64,000 nt of DNA from Castellaniella sp040276065. Lineage in GTDB: Bacteria > Pseudomonadota > Gammaproteobacteria > Burkholderiales > Burkholderiaceae_B. The DNA lies in NCBI RefSeq assembly GCF_040276065.1, contig NZ_JBELOI010000007.1, positions 1 to 64,000 on the forward strand, read 5' to 3'. Below are positions 57,648 to 64,000 of this stretch, one piece after another. Positions within the stretch are counted from its first letter, which is position 1. Each line of letters starts with the position of its first letter. The notes beneath the pieces were generated by a model. It did not search any database, was not told the DNA's origin, and was given only the letters and a program-made list of their open reading frames with translations. The translations under genes and the position numbers were made by a program.

Positions 57648-58148
57648 TCAGTGCGCGGCCTGCGGCGCTGTGCCGCCGCCTTGGGCGCCGCCCTCTTTTT
57701 CGGCCGAGCTGTAGAGGAACTTGCTGATGAGTTCCTCGAGGACCACCGCGCTTTGGGTGAACTGGATCTCGCCGCCCTGGGCCAGCATCTTGTCCTCGCC
57801 GCCCGGCGTCAGGCCGATGTACTGTTCGCCCAGCAGGCCCGAGGTCAGGATCGAGGCCGAGGAGTCCGTGGGGAATTCGTAGGCCTGTTCGAGATCCAGC
57901 GTGACGACGGCCTGATAGCGCTGGTTGTCGAAGCCGATGGTCGAGACCCGGCCCACGACCACGCCGCTGCTCTTGATGGGAGCGCGCACCTTCAGACCGC
58001 CGATATTGTCGAAATGCGCCGTCACCTGGTAGGTGGGGGCGAAGGAAAATGAGCTCATGTTGCCCGCGCGCAGCGCGAGGAACACCAGGGCGATCAGGCC
58101 CAGGAGGATGAACAGGCCCACCCAGAAGTCGGTTTTTTCACGCGTCAT
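57648..58148 (-). CDS. mlaD: Mla inner-membrane MCE protein MlaD
   Basis: The 166-aa protein has one N-terminal membrane helix (FWVGLFILLGLIALVFLAL) and an MCE domain with NIGGLKVRAPIKSSGVVVGRV and LTSGLLGEQYIGLTPGG. MCE domains form a hexameric ring that passes lipid to the MlaFE transporter. It lies 18 bp after mlaE. Confidence 0.94.
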   Translation of the reverse strand: MTREKTDFWVGLFILLGLIALVFLALRAGNMSSFSFAPTYQVTAHFDNIGGLKVRAPIKSSGVVVGRVSTIGFDNQRYQAVVTLDLEQAYEFPTDSSASILTSGLLGEQYIGLTPGGEDKMLAQGGEIQFTQSAVVLEELISKFLYSSAEKEGGAQGGGTAPQAAH

Positions 58149-58166
58149 GTCGTTTCCATCAAATCG

Positions 58167-58955
58167 TCAGTTGGCGAACATCAGTGCCGTCATGAGGAAG
58201 TCCAGGCCGAGCACCGCCAAGGCGCCGTCGACCACCGTGCGCGTGGTCGCACGCGACACGCCCTCGGGCGTGGCCCGCGCCGTCCAGCCCTGGTAGAGAG
58301 CGATCAGCGTGACCACCACGCCGAACACCAGGCTCTTGACCACCCCGTTGGCGACGTCCTTGATGACGTCCACCCCGTTTTGCATCTGCGACCAGAAGGC
58401 GCCCGGATCGATGCCGATCAGCACCACGCCGACGAACCAGCCGCCCAGCACGCCGACCATCGAGAACACGGCGGCCAGCACCGGCATGGCGATCACTCCG
58501 CCCCAGAACCGTGGCGCCAGCACGCGCCGCACCGGATCGACGGCCATGACCTCCATCGCCGCGATCTGCTCGCCGGCCTTCATGAGGCCGATTTCGGCGG
58601 TCAGCGAGGTGCCGGCGCGCCCGGCAAAGAGCAGCGCCGTCACCACCGGACCCAGCTCGCGCGTGAGCGACAGCGCCACCAGCAGGCCGAGGGCTTCTTC
58701 GGAGCCGTAGCGGTTCAGCGTGTAGTAGCCCTGCAGGCCGAGAACGAAGCCCACAAACAGGCCCGAGACGCCGATGATCAGCAGCGAATGATTGCCGATG
58801 AAATGGATTTGCTGGAAAACCAGGCGCGGGCGGCGCAGCGCCACGCCGCTGCGCGCGAGGATCGCCCCGAGCAGTCGCGCGAACGCGCCCAGCCCCGTGA
58901 CGATGGACAGGAATCCGCGCCCCAGGGTGGCGATGCGCGATGACAGGCCGTTCAT
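58167..58955 (-). CDS. mlaE: Mla ABC transporter permease MlaE
   Basis: The 262-aa membrane protein has the MlaE/YrbE features GVSGLFVGFVLGLQGYYTL, ELGPVVTALLFAGRAGTSL and GLMKAGEQIAAMEVMAVDPV. ATG 58955 is preferred over the in-frame 58979, as AAGGGG precedes it and it overlaps the mlaF stop as ATGA. It works with MlaF to move phospholipids across the inner membrane. Confidence 0.95.
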   Translation of the reverse strand: MNGLSSRIATLGRGFLSIVTGLGAFARLLGAILARSGVALRRPRLVFQQIHFIGNHSLLIIGVSGLFVGFVLGLQGYYTLNRYGSEEALGLLVALSLTRELGPVVTALLFAGRAGTSLTAEIGLMKAGEQIAAMEVMAVDPVRRVLAPRFWGGVIAMPVLAAVFSMVGVLGGWFVGVVLIGIDPGAFWSQMQNGVDVIKDVANGVVKSLVFGVVVTLIALYQGWTARATPEGVSRATTRTVVDGALAVLGLDFLMTALMFAN

Positions 58956-59776
58956 GGGCGCCCCTTGGACGTCAACCACTGCTGGAAGGCGGGTGTGTCC
59001 GGATAGTGGAAGGCGATCGGCCCGTCGGGTTCGCCCTTGAGGAACTGGTGAACATAGGCATCCGTGGAGGCGGATAGATCCTCGGGCGTGCCCTGGGCGA
59101 TCAGCGTCCTCTGGCCGATGAGGTATACCCGGTCGGCGATGGCGAAGGATTCGGCCACATCGTGGGTGATGAGGATCGAGGCGCAGCCCAGCTGGTCGGC
59201 CATATTGCGGATGAGCTGGGCGGTGATGCCCAGGGAGATCGGGTCCAGACCCGCGAAGGGTTCGTCGTAGAGGATGAGCTCGGGCTCGAGGACGACGGCG
59301 CGCGCCAGGGCGACCCGCCGCGCCATGCCGCCGGAGATCTCTGATATCCGCAGGTGCGCCGCATGGCGCAGACCCACAGCCTGGAGCGTATCCAGCACGC
59401 GCTCGAGGATCTGGTGCTCGGAGATGCAGGTGTGCTCGCGCAGCGGGAAGGCGACATTCTCGAAGACGTCGAGGTCCGTGAACAGCGCGCCCGCCTGAAA
59501 GAGGACCCCCATGCGCTGGCGCGCCTCGCGCAGCCCCTCGCCGTGCAGTGTCGCCATGTCCTGGCCGAACACCTCGATGCGGCCGGCGCGTGCAGCGAGC
59601 TGGCCGGTGGTGGCGCGCAGCAGCGTGGTCTTGCCCGAACCGGATCCGCCCATCATGGCGACGACCTGGCCCGGCAGGACCTCGAGGTCCGCGTCGCGCA
59701 GGACGGTGAAATCACCATATCCCAGTGAAACACCGTCAAATTTCACGATGGGCGTGGAGGCATCGGCTGGATTCAT
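58952..59776 (-). CDS. mlaF: Mla ABC transporter ATPase MlaF
   Basis: The 274-aa ATPase has Walker A MMGGSGSGKTTLLR, signature EISGGMARRVALARAV, Walker B LILYDEPFAGLDP and the LITHDVAESF switch. The C-terminal extension after ASTDAYVHQFL, with GEPDGPIAFHYPD, is the MlaF tail that in E. coli embraces MlaB. It is the first gene of the mla operon and divergent from the ECF sigma gene. Confidence 0.95.
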   Translation of the reverse strand: MNPADASTPIVKFDGVSLGYGDFTVLRDADLEVLPGQVVAMMGGSGSGKTTLLRATTGQLAARAGRIEVFGQDMATLHGEGLREARQRMGVLFQAGALFTDLDVFENVAFPLREHTCISEHQILERVLDTLQAVGLRHAAHLRISEISGGMARRVALARAVVLEPELILYDEPFAGLDPISLGITAQLIRNMADQLGCASILITHDVAESFAIADRVYLIGQRTLIAQGTPEDLSASTDAYVHQFLKGEPDGPIAFHYPDTPAFQQWLTSKGRP

Positions 59777-59872
59777 TTCAGGCCAAGTCTATCTCGACTT
59801 GTTATTGTACCTGTGGAAGCCGCCCTGATCGTGCAAGCGGGCGGTGCCAAGGCCTTTCTGCCGCCGGTCGGG

Positions 59873-59897
59873 GGAACTTTTTACGGTGTCGTTCGTT
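59873..59897 (+). promoter_or_regulatory. ECF-type promoter at the sigma-factor gene
   Basis: GGAACTTTT (59873-59881) and CGTT (59894-59897) have the same elements and exact spacing as the promoter at 61396, as expected for an autoregulated ECF sigma factor. Transcription would start near 59904. Confidence 0.6.
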
Positions 59898-59906
59898 GGA
59901 TTCAAT

Positions 59907-60458
59907 GTGAACGCGGATTCCGACCTCGAGGATATACAGTATGCGGCGCGTGCCGGCGCGGGGGACACGCACGCCTATGCCTGGCTGGTTGGCCGGCATC
60001 AGGCCGCGGTCCATCGCTACCTGGTGCGCCTGACGGGCGCGCCGGATGCCGCGCGCGACCTGACCCAGGACACCTTCTTGCGCGCGTTCCAGGCCATCGG
60101 AACCTGGCGCCCCGAGGCCAAGTTCCGTACCTGGTTGTTCCGGATCGCGCATAACCTGGCGCTGGATTATCTGCGTCGGGCCCGGCAGTGGCGGCGCTTC
60201 GTGCCTCTGGACGATGGCCTCGAGGTGCCGGACCCGGCACCGGGGCCCGCTGCGCGGCTCGAAGCCACGCGAGACGCGCAGCGGCTGGAGGCGGCCCTGG
60301 CCGCCTTGCCACCCGCTCATCGCGAGATTCTGCTGCTGCGGGAAATCGAGCAGATGTCCTACGAGGACATTGCCCGGATGCTCGACTTGAACCTCGGTAC
60401 TGTGCGGTCGCGCATCGCCCGTGGCCGGGCCGCCCTACTTGCCATCCTGCGACGTTGA
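59907..60458 (+). CDS. ECF-family RNA polymerase sigma factor (RpoE-like)
   Basis: The 183-aa protein has sigma region 2 (RYLVRLTGAPDAARDLTQDTFLRAF, KFRTWLFRIAHNLALDYLRR in pieces) and region 4 (LPPAHREILLLREIEQMSYEDIA, GTVRSRIARGRAAL). GTG 59907 is chosen because the ECF promoter at 59873-59897 would start transcription just before it. The alternative GTG 59886 has a GGGGGAA site but lies within that promoter. It is followed 11 bp later by the anti-sigma gene, and the trio with the periplasmic protein at 60898 suggests an envelope or metal-responsive system. Confidence 0.86.
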   Translation: MNADSDLEDIQYAARAGAGDTHAYAWLVGRHQAAVHRYLVRLTGAPDAARDLTQDTFLRAFQAIGTWRPEAKFRTWLFRIAHNLALDYLRRARQWRRFVPLDDGLEVPDPAPGPAARLEATRDAQRLEAALAALPPAHREILLLREIEQMSYEDIARMLDLNLGTVRSRIARGRAALLAILRR

Positions 60459-60469
60459 CGGAGAAAACC

Positions 60470-60901
60470 ATGCCTTGCCCTAGAACTGTCCTGCTGTCGG
60501 CCTATATGGACCATGCCTGCACCGAGCGGCGCCGGGCGTTGATTGGCGCGCATGTCCTGGCCTGCCCCGTCTGCGCCGCCGAACTGTCCGCCTTGCGACA
60601 GCTGTGCGGCGAACTGCGAGGGCTGCAGGACCCGCCGCTGGACCTGGGCATCGCCCGCCAGTACCGGCCGCAGCCCGCCGCGCCGCGCCTCTCTGCATGG
60701 CGCCTTTGGCTCGGCTGGAGTCCCGCGGGCCTGGCGATCGCCGCCGCGCTTGCAGCAGGGCTCGGGCTGGGCGCGTTGCCGCCGGCGGCCTCGCCGTCCG
60801 GATCCGTCGTGTGGACCGCGTCATTGCGTGTTTTCGATCCCGTACCGCCTGGCGGCCTGTGCGCCGCCGGCCTGTGCAATCCCCCCAAGGAGCAGACATG
60901 A
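60470..60901 (+). CDS. Zinc-finger anti-sigma factor, membrane-anchored
   Basis: The 143-aa protein has an N-terminal anti-sigma zinc motif H28-x3-C32-x2-C35 (HVLACPVC) and one membrane helix (about residues 84-102, GLAIAAALAAGLGLG). A short periplasmic tail contains two cysteines (GGLCAAGLC). It should sequester the sigma factor encoded 11 bp upstream. Its stop overlaps the start of the next gene (ATGA at 60898). Confidence 0.8.
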   Translation: MPCPRTVLLSAYMDHACTERRRALIGAHVLACPVCAAELSALRQLCGELRGLQDPPLDLGIARQYRPQPAAPRLSAWRLWLGWSPAGLAIAAALAAGLGLGALPPAASPSGSVVWTASLRVFDPVPPGGLCAAGLCNPPKEQT

Positions 60902-61374
60902 ACTCCCGCGTCCTGAAGACCGTGCTGGCGGCGTCATTGGCCTTGAATATCGGTTTCATCGGCGCCGCCGGTTATCGCCAGTGGGTGCCGCCGGAGCCCT
61001 TGCCGGTCCGGCCTGCCGCCGCCTTGGCCGACCGGCTGTCCCTGTCGCCCGATCAGCGGGCCGCCTGGCATGCACTCGAGCAGCCGTTCCTGGATCACCT
61101 GGCGGCCAATTGGGCCGACATCCGTGTGCAGCGCCGGGTTTTGCTCGACGAGATATTTTCCGGGCATCCGGATGCTGGGCGCCTTGCCTCGCTCCAGGCG
61201 CGCATCGCCGGCCTGCAGGATGCCCAGCAAAAACGCGTGATCGCGCAGCTTCTGGCCGAACAGGCGGTGCTGGGCGAGGAGCAGCGCGCCATGCTCAAGG
61301 CCTTGCTGCTCGAGGAATACGGTCGGCAGGCCTCGCATGCCGAGCACTTGCATCAGGCACCGTCACAGCCTTGA
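60898..61374 (+). CDS. Periplasmic Spy/CnrX-like sensor or metal-resistance protein
   Basis: The 158-aa product has an N-terminal hydrophobic anchor or signal (VLKTVLAASLALNIGFIGAAG) and a helical domain with SPDQRAAWHALEQPFLDHLA and RQASHAEHLHQ at the end, like the heavy-metal-resistance/periplasmic CpxP-ZraP-CnrX group. In Cupriavidus CnrYXH, a sigma factor, anti-sigma and periplasmic sensor form one unit; the order here suggests a similar design. Whether it binds metal is unknown; the C-terminal histidines are suggestive only. Confidence 0.65.
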   Translation: MNSRVLKTVLAASLALNIGFIGAAGYRQWVPPEPLPVRPAAALADRLSLSPDQRAAWHALEQPFLDHLAANWADIRVQRRVLLDEIFSGHPDAGRLASLQARIAGLQDAQQKRVIAQLLAEQAVLGEEQRAMLKALLLEEYGRQASHAEHLHQAPSQP

Positions 61375-61395
61375 ACGTTAACGGCCGTGCCGGAT

Positions 61396-61420
61396 GGAAC
61401 TTTTCCGGCCTTGGGGCGTT
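61396..61420 (+). promoter_or_regulatory. ECF-type promoter of the DnrO-like gene
   Basis: GGAACTTTT (61396-61404) and CGTT (61417-61420) share sequence and spacing with the site at 59873. The gene starts 49 bp after the -10 end. It predicts that the adjacent sigma factor controls this gene. Confidence 0.68.
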
Positions 61421-61469
61421 TGTATCAACGTCGAACTGACATTCACGCGATACCTCCAGGAGCCGCCAC

Positions 61470-61958
61470 ATGAAAACTTTCACCCGCCACCTCATCATTG
61501 CCCTGAGCCTTGCCATGCCGCTGGCCGGCAGTCCCGCCCTCGCTGCTGATGCGCACGAGCACGGGCATGCCGAAACCACTGCGCTGACACTGGATCATGG
61601 CCGCAAGTGGGCCACCGACGACCCCCTGCGCCTGGCCATGGGCAATCTGCGTGGAGTGGTATCCGAGGCGCTGCCCGCGGCGCACGCGGGCACATTCACC
61701 GATGCCCAATACGACGGGCTGGGCGCGCGGACCGACCGCGAGCTGGCCTATATCGTCGAGAACTGCAAACTGCCTCCCGAGGCGGATGCCGCCTTGCACG
61801 TCATCCTGGGCGAGGTGGTCGCCAGCGCCGAGGTCGTCGGCGGCAAGCAGGCCGGCCAATCACGCGCCGGCGGGGTGGTCGGCCTGGCTCAGGCCCTGAA
61901 CCGCTATGGCGAATACTTCGACCATCCCGGCTGGGAGGACATCGGCATCCCGCATTGA
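61470..61958 (+). CDS. DnrO-like secreted protein
   Basis: The 162-aa protein has a clear signal peptide (MKTFTRHLIIALSLAMPLAG, cleavage after ALA near residue 25) and a mature N-terminus rich in His (DAHEHGHAE). The core GRKWATDDPLRLAMGNLRG, YIVENCKLPPEADAALHVIL and the end YFDHPGWEDIG resemble proteins annotated DnrO in betaproteobacteria, whose function is not established to my knowledge. AGGAG precedes the ATG. The ECF promoter upstream makes it a target of the neighbouring sigma factor. Confidence 0.75.
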   Translation: MKTFTRHLIIALSLAMPLAGSPALAADAHEHGHAETTALTLDHGRKWATDDPLRLAMGNLRGVVSEALPAAHAGTFTDAQYDGLGARTDRELAYIVENCKLPPEADAALHVILGEVVASAEVVGGKQAGQSRAGGVVGLAQALNRYGEYFDHPGWEDIGIPH

Positions 61959-62010
61959 TCGGCCGTCAGCCGCACCGCGCTTCCGCCCGCCGGGCGGATC
62001 CGCCTTCTGG

Positions 62011-63474
62011 TCAGCGCGGCAGCACCGACGCGCCCATCAGGAACTCGTCCACCGAGCGCGCGCACTGGCGTCCCTCGCGGATCGCCCAGACCACCAGGGA
62101 CTGGCCGCGGCGCATATCGCCCGCGGCGAACACCTTGGCGCGGCTGCTGCAGTAGTCGTCGGTACTGGCCTGCGCGTTGCCGCGTCCGTCGACCGCGATT
62201 CCGAAGGCGTCCAGCACGGCGCGCACCGGGGCCACGAAGCCCATGGCCAGCAGCACCAGGTCGGCGGGCATCTCAAAGCGCGAATCCTTCACCTCGCGCA
62301 TCTTCAGTTGGCCGGTGGCCTTGTCGCGCAGCCATTCCAGGCGCGCGGCGACGAGCTTTTCCACCTTGCCGCCCTTGCCTTCGAAGGATTGGGTGCCCAC
62401 CGCCCAGTCGCGCTCGCAGCCTTCCTCATGCGAGCTCGAGGTGCGCAGCTTGATCGGCCAGTAAGGCCAGGTGAGCATCTTGTCCTCGGCTTCGGGCGGC
62501 TTGAACATCAGCTCGAACTGCGTCACCGAGGCCGCACCCTGGCGGTTGCTGGTACCCACGCAGTCCGAGCCCGTGTCGCCGCCGCCGATGACGATGACGT
62601 GCTTGTCCTTGGCGCTGATCGGCCGGGCGATGCGGTCGCCGTGGTTGAGCTTGTTCTGCTGGCGCAGGAAATCCATCGCGAAGTGCACGCCGCGCAGCTC
62701 GCGCCCGGGCACCGGCAGGTCGCGCGGCTGTTCGGCGCCGCCGGCCAGCACCACCGCGTCGTGGTGCTCCAGCAGATCCTCCGGTGTGACCACGGTGAGG
62801 CCGTCCTCGGCGTCCTCGGGGCGGCCCACGTAGGTCGAAGGGAAAAATTCCACGCCCTCGGCCTCCATCTGGGCCACGCGGCGGTCGATGTGGGCCTTTT
62901 CCAGCTTGAAATCCGGGATGCCGTAGCGCAGCAGGCCGCCGATGCGGTTGCTCTTTTCATAGACGGACACGCCGTGGCCGGCCCGCGCGAGCTGCTGAGC
63001 GCAGGCTAGCCCCGAGGGGCCCGAGCCGATGACGGCGACCTTTTTGCCGGTCTTGCGCGTGGGCGGCTGGGGCACGACCCAGCCTTCGGCCCAGCCCCGG
63101 TCGATGATGGCGTGCTCGATCGACTTGATGCCCACGGCTTCGAAGTTCAGGTTCAGCGTGCAGGCGGCTTCGCAAGGCGCCGGGCAGATGCGGCCGGTGA
63201 ACTCGGGGAAATTGTTGGTTGACAGCAGCACGTCCAGCGCGCGGCGCCAGTCCTGGCGATAGACCAGGTCGTTCCAGTCCGGGATGACGTTGTTGACCGG
63301 ACAGGCGTGGGTGCAGAACGGAATGCCGCAATCCATGCAGCGCGCGCCCTGGATCCTGGCCTGCTCGTCGGTCAGGACGGGCACGAATTCCTTCCAGTGG
63401 CGCAGTCGCGAGGCCGGGGCCTCGTAGGGGGGCGTGACCCGCTCGAACTCCATGAATCCTGTAATTTTTCCCAT
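62011..63474 (-). CDS. gltD: Glutamate synthase (NADPH) small subunit
   Basis: The 487-aa subunit has the cysteine clusters for iron-sulfur centres (CMDCGIPFCTHACPV, CPAPCEAAC), FAD fold VIGSGPSGLACAQQLARAG and NADPH fold VIGGGDTGSDCVGT, and ends in VDEFLMGASVLPR. It passes electrons from NADPH to the large subunit in ammonia assimilation. It lies 12 bp after gltB and converges on the DnrO-like gene. Confidence 0.97.
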   Translation of the reverse strand: MGKITGFMEFERVTPPYEAPASRLRHWKEFVPVLTDEQARIQGARCMDCGIPFCTHACPVNNVIPDWNDLVYRQDWRRALDVLLSTNNFPEFTGRICPAPCEAACTLNLNFEAVGIKSIEHAIIDRGWAEGWVVPQPPTRKTGKKVAVIGSGPSGLACAQQLARAGHGVSVYEKSNRIGGLLRYGIPDFKLEKAHIDRRVAQMEAEGVEFFPSTYVGRPEDAEDGLTVVTPEDLLEHHDAVVLAGGAEQPRDLPVPGRELRGVHFAMDFLRQQNKLNHGDRIARPISAKDKHVIVIGGGDTGSDCVGTSNRQGAASVTQFELMFKPPEAEDKMLTWPYWPIKLRTSSSHEEGCERDWAVGTQSFEGKGGKVEKLVAARLEWLRDKATGQLKMREVKDSRFEMPADLVLLAMGFVAPVRAVLDAFGIAVDGRGNAQASTDDYCSSRAKVFAAGDMRRGQSLVVWAIREGRQCARSVDEFLMGASVLPR

Positions 63475-63486
63475 GTTCTCGTTTCC

Positions 63487-64000
63487 TTAGGCCGCCACCG
63501 TTTGAGCCTGGGCGCTCGCCCACAACTCGCCCAGTGCGCGGCGGTATTCGACCGGGGTGACCTTGACGAAGGCGCGGCGCGCCTGCGGCCAGTCGTCGAG
63601 AATCTCGCGCGCGCGGAAGCTGCCCGTGTGGCGGAAGTGGTTCTCGACCAGGCGGCGCACGATGGTCTCGTCGGTCTCGCGCTCGTGGGCGCGGGTCATG
63701 CTGTGCCAGGCGTGGCGTTCGTCGGCGCGCGACTGGATGTCGTGGGCCTCGAGGGCCTCGAGGTGGACCATGCTGGGGTTGCAGCGGCGCGCAAAGGTCT
63801 GCTTCGGATCCCAGGCGTAGGCCACGCCGCCGGACATGCCGGCCGCAAAATTGCGCCCGGTCTCGCCCAGCACCACCACGGTGCCGCCGGTCATGTACTC
63901 GCAGCCGTGGTCGCCCGTGCCCTCGACCACGGCGACGGCGCCCGAGTTGCGCACGGCAAAACGTTCGCCCACCACGCCGTTAAAGTACGCCTCGCCGCCG
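63487..64000 (-). CDS. gltB: Glutamate synthase large subunit, C-terminal end (partial)
   Basis: The reading frame runs off the right edge of the window; about 171 codons are visible. They contain GERFAVRNSGAVAVVEG, GDHGCEYMTGGTVVVLG and RNFAAGMSGGVAYAWD, the C-terminal right-handed beta-helix domain of GltB, and a final ELWASAQAQTVAA tail. It precedes gltD by 12 bp, the standard order. Confidence 0.96.
   Translation of the reverse strand, partial: GGEAYFNGVVGERFAVRNSGAVAVVEGTGDHGCEYMTGGTVVVLGETGRNFAAGMSGGVAYAWDPKQTFARRCNPSMVHLEALEAHDIQSRADERHAWHSMTRAHERETDETIVRRLVENHFRHTGSFRAREILDDWPQARRAFVKVTPVEYRRALGELWASAQAQTVAA

Noticed and set aside
61982..61998. A GC-rich inverted repeat (TCCGCCCG / CGGGCGGA) between the DnrO-like gene and gltD
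   Set aside because: The loop is too small for the full stem and no T run follows on either strand; it is not a convincing terminator.
1..64000. CRISPR arrays, tRNA or rRNA genes, prophage or conjugation genes
   Set aside because: No regularly spaced repeats, tRNA-like cloverleaf, rRNA segments, integrases, transposases or phage structural genes were recognised on either strand.

Overview
The window is a chromosomal segment of a GC-rich betaproteobacterium of the order Burkholderiales, most likely family Alcaligenaceae (relatives of Bordetella and Achromobacter). This rests on the gene orders tuf-rpsJ, mlaFEDAC-ABC-bolA-murA-his-tat and gltBD, and on the protein sequences. It is dominated by housekeeping genes, but the ribosomal superoperon is interrupted twice by metabolic genes. 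No transposase, integrase, tRNA, rRNA or CRISPR array was recognised.

Layout. 1-590: end of tuf, rpsJ and a terminator-like hairpin. 591-17337: a self-contained catabolic island. It holds two SDRs, a beta-hydroxyacid dehydrogenase, a carboxymuconolactone-decarboxylase-like protein, a metallo-beta-lactamase-fold lactonase, a LacI-family regulator, a ferredoxin reductase, a complete LivKHMGF-type ABC importer, a thiamine-diphosphate enzyme, a Rieske oxygenase (alpha, beta, ferredoxin) and an MmgE/PrpD protein. 17338-22285: own promoter, rplC-rplD-rplW-rplB-rpsS-rplV-rpsC-rplP-rpmC-rpsQ and a strong terminator. 22286-32033: second insert, with a small conserved hypothetical, fadD and fadE, an aldehyde dehydrogenase, a LapD-like c-di-GMP receptor, a GntR regulator and an Asp/Glu/hydantoin-racemase-like protein. 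32034-41313: new promoter, then rplN through secY, infA, rpmJ, rpsM, rpsK, rpsD, rpoA and rplQ, and a strong terminator. 41404-43826: cutA-dsbD. 43829-44911: Rpn/DUF4351 protein. 45020-54386 (minus strand): tatABC, hinT, hisEIFAHBDG without hisC, murA, bolA/ibaG. 54389-59776: ABC-2 exporter and mlaFEDAC without mlaB. 59873-61958: ECF sigma factor, zinc-finger anti-sigma, periplasmic protein and a DnrO-like secreted protein. 62011-64000: gltD and the 3' end of gltB.

The most striking signal is in the first island. A 14-bp near-palindrome, AGTTAGCGCTATCA or a close variant, lies in front of every transcription unit there (829, 3873, 5141 with a second copy at 5108, 7228, 11940). The island encodes one LacI/GntR-type repressor, whose class recognises this kind of site. 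The island therefore looks like one regulon: an importer, a hydroxylating oxygenase and downstream enzymes for an unidentified, probably aromatic or cyclic carboxylate. There is no ring-cleavage dioxygenase and no CoA ligase in the set, so the pathway does not match one I recognise.

The second strong regulatory signal is a shared GGAACTTTT...CGTT promoter in front of both the ECF sigma gene and the DnrO-like gene, with identical spacing.
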